Source: Bradyrhizobium nivariense
GTDB taxonomy: Bacteria; Pseudomonadota; Alphaproteobacteria; Rhizobiales; Xanthobacteraceae
Direction: 5' to 3'
DNA length: 64,000 nt
Assembly: GCF_029846715.1 (NCBI RefSeq)
Contig: NZ_JARVWW010000002.1
Coordinates: forward strand, 1 to 64,000
In this document: positions 27,802-36,771 of the stretch, in pieces
How positions within the stretch are numbered: position 1 is the stretch's first letter
Layout of the letters: the number at the start of each line of letters is the position of its first letter
Made by a program: the position numbers and the translations under genes
Notes under the pieces: generated by a model
Seen by the model: only the letters and a program-made list of their open reading frames with translations
Databases searched by the model: none
Told to the model about the DNA's origin: nothing

Positions 27802-29325
27802 GTGGACCTCTGTAGTCTGATCGATCGCAACGCGGCGTTCGCGCCAGACAAGACAGCCCTTGCCTTCGAAGGGGAACGGCTGAGCTATGCCGCATTTGCT
27901 GGGCGCATCGAACGGACCGCAACTGCATTGAAGCGGGAGCTTGGCGTCGGTCGGGGTGACCGTGTCGCGATCCTGAGCCTGAACCGTCCGGACTATCTGG
28001 TTCTGCTCTATGCCTGCGCGCGGCTCGGCGCGCTGCTGGTGCCCCTGAACTGGCGACTGGCTATCGCCGAGCAGCTTTTCATTCTCACCGATGCCGGCGC
28101 CAAGGTCCTGGTGCTCGAGCAGGCATTTGAGGGGGTTCTTGCCGAGCTTGAGGGGATTACCGCCGTCGGGCTTGATTTCGAGCCGGCTCGCGGCACGACG
28201 TTCGAAAATCTGTTGGCTCGCGGCGAGGGCACCGGCCGCAACCCGCATACCGACCTCTCCTGTCCGCTGCTCATCGTCTACACGTCAGGGACGACCGGAC
28301 GACCAAAGGGCGCGGTGCTGCGCCAGGAGGCTCTGTTCTGGAACAGCGTCATGAGCCAGCACATGCACAACATGACGTCCGACGACCACATCCTGACGGT
28401 ACTGCCGTTCTTCCATGTCGGCGGCCTCAACATCCAGACCACGCCGGCACTCCACCTTGGCGCGACCGTCACGATTCATGCCCGTTTCACGCCGGACATG
28501 GCGCTGGCTGCCATCGCGGGCGAGCGGCCGACGCTGACAGTGATGGTGCCGGCGATCATCCAGGCCGTAAGCGATCATCCCGCTTGGACCACGACCGACC
28601 TTTCGTCACTCAAAGCCGTCTCGACCGGCTCGACCATCGTGCCGCCGCATCTGATCGACCGCTTCGTCGCGCGCGGCGTCCCGGTGCTTCAGGTCTACGG
28701 CTCGACGGAGACTTGCCCCATCGCAGTCTACACCCGGCTTGGTGGCGATCTCTCGCGCGCGGGATCGACCGGACTTGCCGGCCTGTGCTGCGAGGCGAAG
28801 GTGATTGATCAGGACGGCTACGAGATGCCGGCGGGCGCGCCGGGCGAGATCGCGGTGCGCGGCCCCAACGTGTTCTTCGAATATTGGGGCAATGCGGACG
28901 CCACGCGCGACGCGCTGCACGACGGCTGGTATCGCACCGGCGATATCGGCCTGTGCGACGCGGACGGCTATTTCTGGGTGCGCGACCGCAAGAAGAACGT
29001 GATCATTTCCGGCGGCGAGAACATCTATCCGGCGGAGGTCGAACGCGTCTTGCTCGAACATCCCGATGTCAGCGAATGCGCCGTGATCGGCCGGCCCGAT
29101 CCGCGCTGGGACGAGGTGCCGATCGCCTACGTGATCCAGCGATCCGGGTGCCGGCTCGATGCAGACGAGTTGAAAGTGCATCTTCAGGCACAACTCGCCC
29201 GCTACAAGGTTCCGCGCGACATCGTCTTCGTCACCGACCTGCCGCGTACCGCGTTAGGTAAGGTCCAGCATTTCCTGCTGAAGCAGCTTGATGCGCAATC
29301 ACACGCGCAAGGAGAAACATCTTGA
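27802..29325 (+). CDS. AMP-forming acyl-CoA ligase (FadD-like)
   Basis: 507 residues with a GTG start. Motifs: VYTSGTTGRPKGAV, YGSTETCPIA, GWYRTGDIG, and the C-terminal Lys in LPRTALGKVQHFLLK. It is distinct from the BadA-type ligase at 15.8 kb and closer to medium/long-chain or cyclic acyl-CoA ligases. Inside this operon it may activate a ring-opened or side-chain acid. It overlaps the next gene by 4 nt. Confidence 0.88.
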   Translation: MDLCSLIDRNAAFAPDKTALAFEGERLSYAAFAGRIERTATALKRELGVGRGDRVAILSLNRPDYLVLLYACARLGALLVPLNWRLAIAEQLFILTDAGAKVLVLEQAFEGVLAELEGITAVGLDFEPARGTTFENLLARGEGTGRNPHTDLSCPLLIVYTSGTTGRPKGAVLRQEALFWNSVMSQHMHNMTSDDHILTVLPFFHVGGLNIQTTPALHLGATVTIHARFTPDMALAAIAGERPTLTVMVPAIIQAVSDHPAWTTTDLSSLKAVSTGSTIVPPHLIDRFVARGVPVLQVYGSTETCPIAVYTRLGGDLSRAGSTGLAGLCCEAKVIDQDGYEMPAGAPGEIAVRGPNVFFEYWGNADATRDALHDGWYRTGDIGLCDADGYFWVRDRKKNVIISGGENIYPAEVERVLLEHPDVSECAVIGRPDPRWDEVPIAYVIQRSGCRLDADELKVHLQAQLARYKVPRDIVFVTDLPRTALGKVQHFLLKQLDAQSHAQGETS

Positions 29326-30410
29326 AGATTGCGGTTCTGGGTGGGGGGAACGGCTCTTTCGCGGCCGCGGGCGATTTTGCGCTGTCGGGACATGAGGTCC
29401 GGCTCTGGCGCCGCGACGCGGATCAGGTCGCAGCACATCGCGCCGCCGGTTCGCGCATCCTGGTGAAGGATCATAACGGCGGACACGACGTCAAGCTCGC
29501 GCTGGTCACGGCCGGCATCGCCGAAGCTGTCAACGGCGCAGAGCTGATCCTGTGCCCCGCCCCCGCCTTCGCGCAGACTGACATTGCCCGGCTGCTTGCT
29601 CCACATCTGCGGGACGGACAGGTCGTGTTTCTGCCGCCGGCTACGTTCGGCTCGATGGTCTTCGCCCAGGCTGCACGGGATGCCGGCAACCACGCCAAGG
29701 CGAGCTTTGCCGAGACCGGGACATTGCCCTGGCTGACCCGCAAGCACGGGCCATTCGAGGTCGCAATCACCATCCGCGCCAAGCGACTTCCGGTCGGCGT
29801 TTTCCCGCTCGATCAAGCGCCGCATGCACTTGAGGTGATTGGACGGGCTTTCCCCGGCGCGGTCGAGCCGTGCGGAGATGCTCTCTCCGGCGCGCTGATG
29901 AACGCAGGCCCGATCATCCATCCGCCGCTGATCGTGATGAATGCAGGCCCGATCGAGCATTTCGAAAAGTGGGACATTCACAAGGAAGGAACGCAAGCCG
30001 CGATTCGCCGGGTCACCGACGCGCTCGACGCCGAACGGATCGCCGTGCGTGAGGCGCTCGGATATGGCGCACCGCATTTTCCGCTCGCTCATCATTATGC
30101 CAAGGAAGGCGAGATGTGGATGTATGGCCGCGGCTCGCATGACCGGCTGACCGATTCCGGTGACTGGCGCGAACGCATTGTGCTGACGGAGCACCGCTAC
30201 ATGCGCGAGGATCTGCGGCTTGGACTGTCGCTGCTGGTCTCGGTCGCGGAACTGGCCGGCGTTGCCACACCACTTGCAAAGGCTTTTCTGGCGATCGGCG
30301 GCGCCATTTGCGGCGAGGATTTTGCGCAAGGCGGCCGAACGCTCGAGACCTTGGGGCTCGGCAATCTAGGCAAGCCCGAATTGCAAACGCTCCTTAGCAA
30401 GGGGTTCTGA
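29322..30410 (+). CDS. NAD/NADP octopine/nopaline dehydrogenase-family protein
   Basis: 362 residues. N-terminal Rossmann motif LGGGNGSFAAAGDFAL; C-terminal helical catalytic domain with ALMNAGPIIHPPLIVMN, in which the Asn and His are characteristic of opine dehydrogenases. Such enzymes reversibly join or split amino acids and 2-oxo acids by reductive amination. Its place between a CoA ligase and a 3-hydroxyacyl-CoA dehydrogenase is unusual. It may instead reduce or oxidise a small 2-oxo acid or hydroxy acid intermediate. Confidence 0.82.
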   Translation: MKIAVLGGGNGSFAAAGDFALSGHEVRLWRRDADQVAAHRAAGSRILVKDHNGGHDVKLALVTAGIAEAVNGAELILCPAPAFAQTDIARLLAPHLRDGQVVFLPPATFGSMVFAQAARDAGNHAKASFAETGTLPWLTRKHGPFEVAITIRAKRLPVGVFPLDQAPHALEVIGRAFPGAVEPCGDALSGALMNAGPIIHPPLIVMNAGPIEHFEKWDIHKEGTQAAIRRVTDALDAERIAVREALGYGAPHFPLAHHYAKEGEMWMYGRGSHDRLTDSGDWRERIVLTEHRYMREDLRLGLSLLVSVAELAGVATPLAKAFLAIGGAICGEDFAQGGRTLETLGLGNLGKPELQTLLSKGF

Positions 30411-30413
30411 CCG

Positions 30414-31406
30414 ATGACGACCCGCGCCAACATTGCCTGTCTCGGGGCCGGCCGCATGGGGCGCGGCATCGCCGTCGCGTTCGCCTACGCGGGGCATACC
30501 GTCACGATGATCGACATCAAGGCCCGTTCAGCGGAAGATTTCGCCAGGCTGGAGGCAGATGCGCTCGGCGAAGTCGGGAAAACCTTTGCCAGCCTGTCGA
30601 AGCTGGGGCTGCTGACCGAGGCGGATGTCGATCCGCTGATCGCACGGGTCTCGGTGGTGTCGGCCAGCCAGAGCGGTGAGGCACTATCCGATGCGGCAAT
30701 CGTCTTTGAGGGGGTCCCCGAAGTCGTCGAGCTCAAACGGGATGTGCTGGGGGCGGCCTCAAAACAAGTCGGCCCCGACACGATCATCGCATCGACGACA
30801 TCGACCATTCTCGTCGACGATCTCTCAGGCGCGATCGTGAACCCTCGTCGCTTCCTCAATGTGCACTGGCTCAATCCGGCCTATCTGATCCCGCTGGTCG
30901 AGGTTTCGCCCGGCAAAGCAACCGACGCTGCGGTCGTTGACGAGGTCAAGACGCTGCTCGAAGGCATCGGCAAGGTGCCGGTGGTCTGCGCGGCAACACC
31001 CGGCTTCATCGTTCCGCGCATCCAGGCGCTGGCGATGAACGAGGCCGCACGCATGGTCGAGGAAGGCGTCGCCAGCGCCGAGGAGATCGACAAGGCGATC
31101 CGCTACGGCTTCGGCTTCCGCTACGCCGTGCTTGGGCTGCTCGAATTCATCGACTGGGGTGGCGGCGACATCCTCTACTATGCCAGCCGCTATCTCGAAG
31201 GCGCACTCGGCAGCGACCGCTATCGTGCGCCGGAAGTGATTTCAAGGAACATGCACGAGGGTCGGATTGGCCTGCGAACGGGCGCAGGCTTTCTCGATTA
31301 TTCCGGCCTCGACGTCGACGCCTATCGGGCAAAGCGGCTTCAGGCAATGGTCGACCTGCTCCGGCACTTCGACCTGGCGCGGCCGCCGGTGCTCGATCGC
31401 GGCTAG
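30414..31406 (+). CDS. 3-hydroxyacyl-CoA dehydrogenase (3HCDH family)
   Basis: 330 residues. NAD-binding LGAGRMGRGIAVAFAYAGH, catalytic HWLNPAYLIPLVEV (His of the His-Glu pair), and a C-terminal dimerisation domain ending VDLLRHF. It converts a 3-hydroxyacyl-CoA or similar hydroxy acid to the keto form with NAD. Last gene of the five-gene operon; its stop codon overlaps that of the convergent dioxygenase gene by 4 nt, leaving no room for a terminator. Confidence 0.9.
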   Translation: MTTRANIACLGAGRMGRGIAVAFAYAGHTVTMIDIKARSAEDFARLEADALGEVGKTFASLSKLGLLTEADVDPLIARVSVVSASQSGEALSDAAIVFEGVPEVVELKRDVLGAASKQVGPDTIIASTTSTILVDDLSGAIVNPRRFLNVHWLNPAYLIPLVEVSPGKATDAAVVDEVKTLLEGIGKVPVVCAATPGFIVPRIQALAMNEAARMVEEGVASAEEIDKAIRYGFGFRYAVLGLLEFIDWGGGDILYYASRYLEGALGSDRYRAPEVISRNMHEGRIGLRTGAGFLDYSGLDVDAYRAKRLQAMVDLLRHFDLARPPVLDRG

Positions 31407-32449
31407 CCGAAGACGTCCTGAAGCACCCCTTCACGCACCACCGCGACGCCATCGAGCTCGATGGTCGTCCCCATCATCGGCAGATCGAAATGGCCCGCCG
31501 TGTAGCGGCCGGCGAATTCGTTGGCCCCGGTCGAGAACAGGAAGTTGCCGGAGACGGCGCGAATTTCCGTCCCGTTGGTGTCGCGCTGATCATACATCGA
31601 CAGCGCCTCGTAGCGCGCGCCCGGATTCATGCCGAAGCCGACATGCGATACCGCATAGGCTTCCCGATCGCCCCAGGCGGCAAGATAGGCACGCATCATC
31701 GCGGCATCCGTGCCCTCGCCTTCCAGCTCGACGACATAATCGTCCTTCAGTGTCATCTTCACCGGCGATGTGAGGTAACGCTTGAAGGTCAGGTTGATAT
31801 CCCCGGGCGCCATCACCAGCGTGCCGTTGATCGTTCCGCTCTTGGGGAAGCTGACAACGATGCCGCCGGGCCAATGCGCCAGCGTACCGGGCTTGTCCGT
31901 CCACCCCCACACGCCGACCGTGGACGCGCCGACCATGTCGACGTCGAGCGCCGTGCCGGCCTTCGAGGTGACCCGCATCCGCTTGGTCCCGCGCAGCATC
32001 TTCGCCGCCGCGCGAACGCGCTTCTCGAGCGCCGGATCCGGCACCATCCGCTCCAGCGCCTCGGGATGCTCGTTGGAGATCACCAGGATACGCGCGCCGG
32101 CCTTCAGGATCTCCGGCGTTTCCACGGCATGCATCAGGCCCTCGATGGTGCAATCCACCACAAAGCCGGCCTGTTGAAGCGCGGTGATGACCGGGCCAAG
32201 CCGCTGGATCGCCTCGCTTGCCCCGGTTGAGCGAACCGGAACGATATTCCGGTTACGCGGGGTCGGCATCACCACGTGAAACGGTCGCGCGCCCATCCGC
32301 AGCAGCGCGAGCTCCGCCAGATGAACATTCAACGCACGTGACTGGGTTTCCGAGAGGATCGCCGCGGTATCGCCGGCCTTGACGGCGCATCGCTCAAAAA
32401 TCTCGCAAAATGCGTCGATCCATTTTGCCTCGATGCGATCAGCCAGCAT
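31403..32449 (-). CDS. NicX-like (M29-fold) extradiol dioxygenase, 2,5-dihydroxypyridine 5,6-dioxygenase family
   Basis: 348 residues from MLADRIEAK; the longer frame adds 30 Cys/Lys-rich residues of no family character. Three residues match the iron ligands of Pseudomonas putida NicX (His265, His318, Asp320) almost in register: His269 (SHVGFGMN), His320 and Asp322 (TAGHFDLP). It is therefore more likely an Fe(II) ring-cleaving dioxygenase than an aminopeptidase. It is the last gene of an operon with a TauABC-like importer and an IlvD-type dehydratase. No maleamate amidase or maleate isomerase is nearby, so the substrate may differ from the nicotinate pathway's. Confidence 0.8.
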   Translation of the reverse strand: MLADRIEAKWIDAFCEIFERCAVKAGDTAAILSETQSRALNVHLAELALLRMGARPFHVVMPTPRNRNIVPVRSTGASEAIQRLGPVITALQQAGFVVDCTIEGLMHAVETPEILKAGARILVISNEHPEALERMVPDPALEKRVRAAAKMLRGTKRMRVTSKAGTALDVDMVGASTVGVWGWTDKPGTLAHWPGGIVVSFPKSGTINGTLVMAPGDINLTFKRYLTSPVKMTLKDDYVVELEGEGTDAAMMRAYLAAWGDREAYAVSHVGFGMNPGARYEALSMYDQRDTNGTEIRAVSGNFLFSTGANEFAGRYTAGHFDLPMMGTTIELDGVAVVREGVLQDVFG

Positions 32450-32483
32450 GGTCCACTCCCGGTCTTGTTTCTTCTTTGTCAGT

Positions 32484-33251
32484 TCATGCTTCGGGGAAAC
32501 CCCGCAGCAGGTACGAGCGCACTGCCCCCAGCAGGCCATTCAGGATCAAGCCCAGCAGCGAAATCGTGATCAGCGGCACGAACATATCGACCGCCTGAAA
32601 GGTCCGCGCCGCCGTGACGAGGACATGTCCGAGCCCGTCCGTCGACGTGATCATCTCGGCCAGAAACACCACGATGCAGGAAATGACAAGGCCGATCCGG
32701 CAACCGGTTAGGATCGACGGCATCGCCGCCGGCAACACTACCTTAAACAGGATTTCGAAGCGCGGCGTTCCCGCCGCCATGGCCGACCAGATCAGCTTCT
32801 GCTCGACAGTTGAGGCGCCGTAATAAGTGGACAGCAGGATGGGAAAGAGCGCGTCCGCCGCCACCAACGTGATCTTCGATCCATGGCCGAAACCAAGCAG
32901 CAGCAATAGCGCCGGATACAGCGCAACCTTGGGCAGTGGCGCCAGCACGCGCACGATCGGCCGAACCACGGCGTTGATTGCCGGATTCGCCGCGGCAGCG
33001 ATGCCGATGCTGACACCGAGCACGACCGCAGTCGCGAAGCCGGCAAACAGCCGGATCAGGGTCGCCGCGATTTCCTGCTGGAACGTCCACGTCACGAGCT
33101 GCTGGAGCAGCCGGCTGAAGACGAATCCCGGCGGCGGCAGCAGGACCGCAGGCGCAAACCCGAATGATACGAGGCCCTGCCACACCGCGATCAGCAACAC
33201 GATCGGCGCGAGCCCAAGCATGACGTTTGCTGAAAGAAGGCGCGATGTCAT
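32484..33251 (-). CDS. ABC transporter permease (SsuC/TauC family), second
   Basis: 255 residues, about six membrane segments. Permease signature near residues 150-190 (AAGTPRFEILFKVVLPAAMPSILTGCRIGL, EAA loop). Second permease of a NitT/TauT-type importer; overlaps the first by 4 nt. Two non-identical permeases suggest a heterodimeric channel, which is less usual for this class than a homodimer. Confidence 0.9.
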   Translation of the reverse strand: MTSRLLSANVMLGLAPIVLLIAVWQGLVSFGFAPAVLLPPPGFVFSRLLQQLVTWTFQQEIAATLIRLFAGFATAVVLGVSIGIAAAANPAINAVVRPIVRVLAPLPKVALYPALLLLLGFGHGSKITLVAADALFPILLSTYYGASTVEQKLIWSAMAAGTPRFEILFKVVLPAAMPSILTGCRIGLVISCIVVFLAEMITSTDGLGHVLVTAARTFQAVDMFVPLITISLLGLILNGLLGAVRSYLLRGFPEA

Positions 33252-34033
33252 GAGAAGCTCAGCGGCATGTCGAACTGCGGCTCAGACCAACGGACAAGCC
33301 TTGCGCGGACGCGCTCGAAGATTGCATCGAGGCAGATTCCCATCGCCCCCACGATGATGATCATCGCAAAGACGGTGTCGTATTGGCCCATGTCGAGCGC
33401 GTTGAACAGGATATTGCCTGCGCCGGACTGGCGGGCGATCATCTCGCTGGTGATCATCGTGATCAGCGCCAGCACGAGTCCCGTGCGGCAACCGGTCAGA
33501 ATTTCCGGAAGCGCCGCCGGCAGCACGATCCGCGACAGCCGTTGCACGGGCGAAAGCCCCATCGCGGCGCCCGACCACAACATCTTCTCTTCCACCGCCT
33601 TGGCGCCCTCGAAGCTGTGATAGATCACCGGCAGGCTGACGCCGAGGAAGATGACCAGTGTCTTCGTGATGTCGCCGACGCCCAACCACAGCATGATGAT
33701 CGGCATCAAGGCTGCCTTCGGCACCGGATAGATCACCATCAGGAGCGGATTGAAGAAAGCCGCGACGGCCCGGCTGCGGCCCATCAACAGGCCCAGCGGA
33801 ATCGAAACCAATACTGCTATGCCGAACCCGATCGCCATGCGGCGGAGCGAGGCCAGGATGTTGATCAGCGATTCCCTGTCGCCAAGGATGTCCGGAATCG
33901 CCCGGATCGCCTCGATCGCCGTTGGAAAGCTGTCATTCTTCAACGCGAGCGACGCAACCTGCCACACTGCCAGCAGCCCGATGCAGGCGAACACCGGGGC
34001 AGCGCGTCTGACCAGAGCCGCTGGCCACGTCAT
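33248..34033 (-). CDS. ABC transporter permease (SsuC/TauC family), first
   Basis: 261 residues, about six membrane segments. EAA loop AAMGLSPVQRLSRIVLPAALPEILTGCR. It is clearly homologous to the permease downstream, so the pair arose by duplication. It overlaps both the ATPase and the second permease by 4 nt, so all three should be translated in coupling. Confidence 0.9.
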   Translation of the reverse strand: MTWPAALVRRAAPVFACIGLLAVWQVASLALKNDSFPTAIEAIRAIPDILGDRESLINILASLRRMAIGFGIAVLVSIPLGLLMGRSRAVAAFFNPLLMVIYPVPKAALMPIIMLWLGVGDITKTLVIFLGVSLPVIYHSFEGAKAVEEKMLWSGAAMGLSPVQRLSRIVLPAALPEILTGCRTGLVLALITMITSEMIARQSGAGNILFNALDMGQYDTVFAMIIIVGAMGICLDAIFERVRARLVRWSEPQFDMPLSFS

Positions 34034-34875
34034 GATGGCGCCCCTGTCTCGTCGACTTCATCGAACATGCGCTCGATATCGACGACGTACTTCTGGTAGC
34101 GTGGATCGAGCAGCAGCTCGTTACGGCGCCGCGGCCGCGGCAGATCGATGTCGATCACCTGCCGGATGCGGCCGGGCGATGTCGACATCATCACGACCTT
34201 GTCCGACAGGAAAACGGCCTCGTCAACCGAGTGGGTAACGAACAGCACCGTCTTGCGATCGCGTTCCCAGATATTCAGCAGATCGTTCTGCAGGCGCGTC
34301 CGGGTGTGAGCATCGAGCGCACCGAACGGCTCGTCCATCAACAGAACCTCAGGATGGTAAGCCAGCGTCCGAGCCAATGCCACGCGCTGCTTCATGCCGC
34401 CCGACAGTTCCTTGGGATAGAAGTTCTCATAGCCCTTGAGCCCGACCATCTCGATCAGGGCCCGGCTCTGCGCTTCCGCCTCAGTAGCCCGCACGCCTTG
34501 CTGACGCGGGCCATACATCACGTTGCCCAGCACGGTTTTCCACGGAAACAACGCGAATTCCTGGAATACGGGACCGCGGTCCGGCCCTGGTCCCGTGATC
34601 GTCTGCCCCTTTATCTTCGCTGAGCCGCTTGTCGGGCTGACGAAGCCGCCGACGACGTAAAGCAGCGTGGACTTGCCACAGCCGGACGGACCAAGGATGG
34701 AGACGAAGGCTCCCTCGTCGATCGCCAGCGAGATGTCCGATAGCGCCACATGATCCTTGCGCGTCGAGGTCTGAAATACCTGCGAGACGCGCTCGATCTC
34801 GATGATTGCAGAAGCCGGTTTTTGCGGCGTCACCGGTCTCACCCATTCGCTCGATCTCGAAGGCACTACCTTCAT
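34030..34875 (-). CDS. ABC transporter ATP-binding protein (TauB/SsuB family)
   Basis: 281 residues. Walker A GPSGCGKST, Q-loop VFQEFALFPW, signature LSGGMKQRVALARTL, Walker B VLLMDEPFGALDAHTR, H-loop FVTHSVDEAVFL. It energises the importer formed with the two permeases and the NMT1-type binding protein of the same operon. Confidence 0.95.
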   Translation of the reverse strand: MKVVPSRSSEWVRPVTPQKPASAIIEIERVSQVFQTSTRKDHVALSDISLAIDEGAFVSILGPSGCGKSTLLYVVGGFVSPTSGSAKIKGQTITGPGPDRGPVFQEFALFPWKTVLGNVMYGPRQQGVRATEAEAQSRALIEMVGLKGYENFYPKELSGGMKQRVALARTLAYHPEVLLMDEPFGALDAHTRTRLQNDLLNIWERDRKTVLFVTHSVDEAVFLSDKVVMMSTSPGRIRQVIDIDLPRPRRRNELLLDPRYQKYVVDIERMFDEVDETGAPS

Positions 34876-34998
34876 CCCGTCTCACTTCATTCGCGCGCGA
34901 ACCCTGCGCAACAGACTCGCTGAATGTCCTCCATCAGCGGCACGAGCTTAGCAAGAAACCTGCCAGACTACCGGCTGTTTCCGAGCAGGCGCGCCGCA

Positions 34999-36693
34999 TC
35001 ATTCGAACCAGGGCCATTCTGCGGGCCCCTCATGCGTGACGGCCCCGCCCGGTGCCTGGCCAACCAATCGCGCATATTTCGCGAGGGCGCCGGCACGGTG
35101 ACGAGGCGGCCGCGGCTTCCAATCGTGTCGGCGAGCCGTGAGTTCCTGCTCGTCGACCAGCATATCCATCCGCCGATTTGCGGCATCAATCCGGATCCTG
35201 TCGCCGTCGCGAACCAGCGCCAGCGGACCGCCGACGAAGGCCTCGGGGGACACATAGCCGATGCACATTCCGCGGGTGGCACCAGAGAACCGTCCATCAG
35301 TGATCAGGGCCACTTTTTCGCCCATGCCCTGTCCATAGATCAGCGCGGTGACGCCGAGCATCTCGCGCATGCCTGGGCCGCCAACCGGCCCTTCATTGCG
35401 GATCACAAGCACTTCGCCCGCTTTGTAGCTGCGGTCACGAACCGCTGCGACACAAGCTTCTTCGTCTTCGAAGACGCGCGCGACACCTTCGAACAACTGG
35501 CTTTTCAAGCCCGCGACCTTGATCACCGCACCATCAGGACAGAGGTTTCCCTTCAGCACGGCCACGCCGCCATCGGGCATGATTGGCGCGCGAGCCGCGT
35601 AAACGATCTCTCCGTCAGGCGCGTTGGCGGCGCCGTATTCTTCGGCAAGTGTACGGCCCGTGACGGACAGGCAACTGCCATCAATATGCCCACTCTGGAT
35701 CAGCTCCCGGATCACCACGGCGGCGCCGCCGATATCGTAGACATCCTTCGCCGTATATTTGCCTCCAGGCCGCAGGTTTCCGATCAGCGGCGTCCTGGCA
35801 AAAACCTCGCCGACATCATCGATCGTGAATGCGATCCCGGCCTCGTTCGCCATCGCCGGCAGATGCAGCGCAGCATTGGTCGAACCACCCGTGGCAGCCA
35901 CGATCGCCGCGCCGTTTTCCAGGGATTTCCGCGTCACGATGTCGCGCGGCAATGGCCCGCCGCGCTCCAGCATCTCCATGATGAGGCGTCCGGCGCCTCG
36001 CGAAATCTGGGCGCGCTCGGCATAGACGCCCGGCACCATCGACACGTTGGGAATGGTAAGGCCCATCGCTTCAGACACCATCCCCATGGTGTTCGCAGTG
36101 AACTGGCCGGCGCACGCGCCGATGGTCGGCAGGCAGGCCCGCTCGATCCGCTCGAGCGTGGCGGCGTCGATCTCTCCGGTCATGAAGCTGCCGACAGCCT
36201 CGTAGGAGTCGAGCACGGTCAGGATCCGCCCGTCCACGCGGCCCGGCAGCGAGCTGCCGCCATAGATGAAAATGGACGGCACGTTGCAGCGGACCATGCC
36301 CATCATCACGCCGGGAAGCGTCTTGTCGCATCCGCCGTATCCGATCAGCGCATCGTAGGCGAGACCATGGACGACGGCTTCGATCGAGTCGGCAATCAGC
36401 TCCCGCGAAAACAGGGAGAACTTCATCCCCTCGTGATTCATGCTGATACCGTCGGAAACCGACACGGTCGAAAACTCGCGCGGCGTGCCGCCGGCCTCCT
36501 CGATTCCCGTCTTGGCCGCCGCCACCTGGAAGTCGTGGGTCATGTTACAGGGCGTCTGTTCACCCTTCATGCTAACGACGCCTACCATCGGCTTGGCAAT
36601 CGCAGCGTCGTCGAGCCCCATGGCGCGCATGAACGCGCGGTGCGGGGCCCGGTCGAGGCCGTCCGTCGTGATCCGAGATCGCAACTTCTTCAT
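34999..36693 (-). CDS. IlvD/Edd-family dehydratase
   Basis: 564 residues from MKKLRSR; an ATG 21 bp upstream is possible. Fe-S cluster Cys residues lie in [19 protein letters not shown] and [13 protein letters not shown], and [10 protein letters not shown] near the C-terminus is typical. Family members dehydrate dihydroxy acids or sugar acids. Lying between an importer's ATPase and its binding protein, it is unlikely to be the housekeeping isoleucine/valine enzyme. It more probably dehydrates an imported polyhydroxy acid or a late pathway intermediate. Confidence 0.85.
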   Translation of the reverse strand: MKKLRSRITTDGLDRAPHRAFMRAMGLDDAAIAKPMVGVVSMKGEQTPCNMTHDFQVAAAKTGIEEAGGTPREFSTVSVSDGISMNHEGMKFSLFSRELIADSIEAVVHGLAYDALIGYGGCDKTLPGVMMGMVRCNVPSIFIYGGSSLPGRVDGRILTVLDSYEAVGSFMTGEIDAATLERIERACLPTIGACAGQFTANTMGMVSEAMGLTIPNVSMVPGVYAERAQISRGAGRLIMEMLERGGPLPRDIVTRKSLENGAAIVAATGGSTNAALHLPAMANEAGIAFTIDDVGEVFARTPLIGNLRPGGKYTAKDVYDIGGAAVVIRELIQSGHIDGSCLSVTGRTLAEEYGAANAPDGEIVYAARAPIMPDGGVAVLKGNLCPDGAVIKVAGLKSQLFEGVARVFEDEEACVAAVRDRSYKAGEVLVIRNEGPVGGPGMREMLGVTALIYGQGMGEKVALITDGRFSGATRGMCIGYVSPEAFVGGPLALVRDGDRIRIDAANRRMDMLVDEQELTARRHDWKPRPPRHRAGALAKYARLVGQAPGGAVTHEGPAEWPWFE

Positions 36694-36771
36694 ACGTGCA
36701 TCTTCTTCATGCAACGTCCCGGATCATCCTGGACGCCGCGACCTCCTCGCTCGGATCATTCGCCCGATCGC

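Noticed and set aside
31403-32449. Calling the 348-residue protein an M29 leucyl aminopeptidase
   Set aside because: The conserved His/His/Asp set aligns with the iron ligands of NicX, and the context is catabolic; the peptidase label would be by fold only.
34999-36693. Calling the IlvD-family gene the biosynthetic dihydroxyacid dehydratase
   Set aside because: It lies inside an importer operon with catabolic genes, so a pathway-specific acid dehydratase is more likely.
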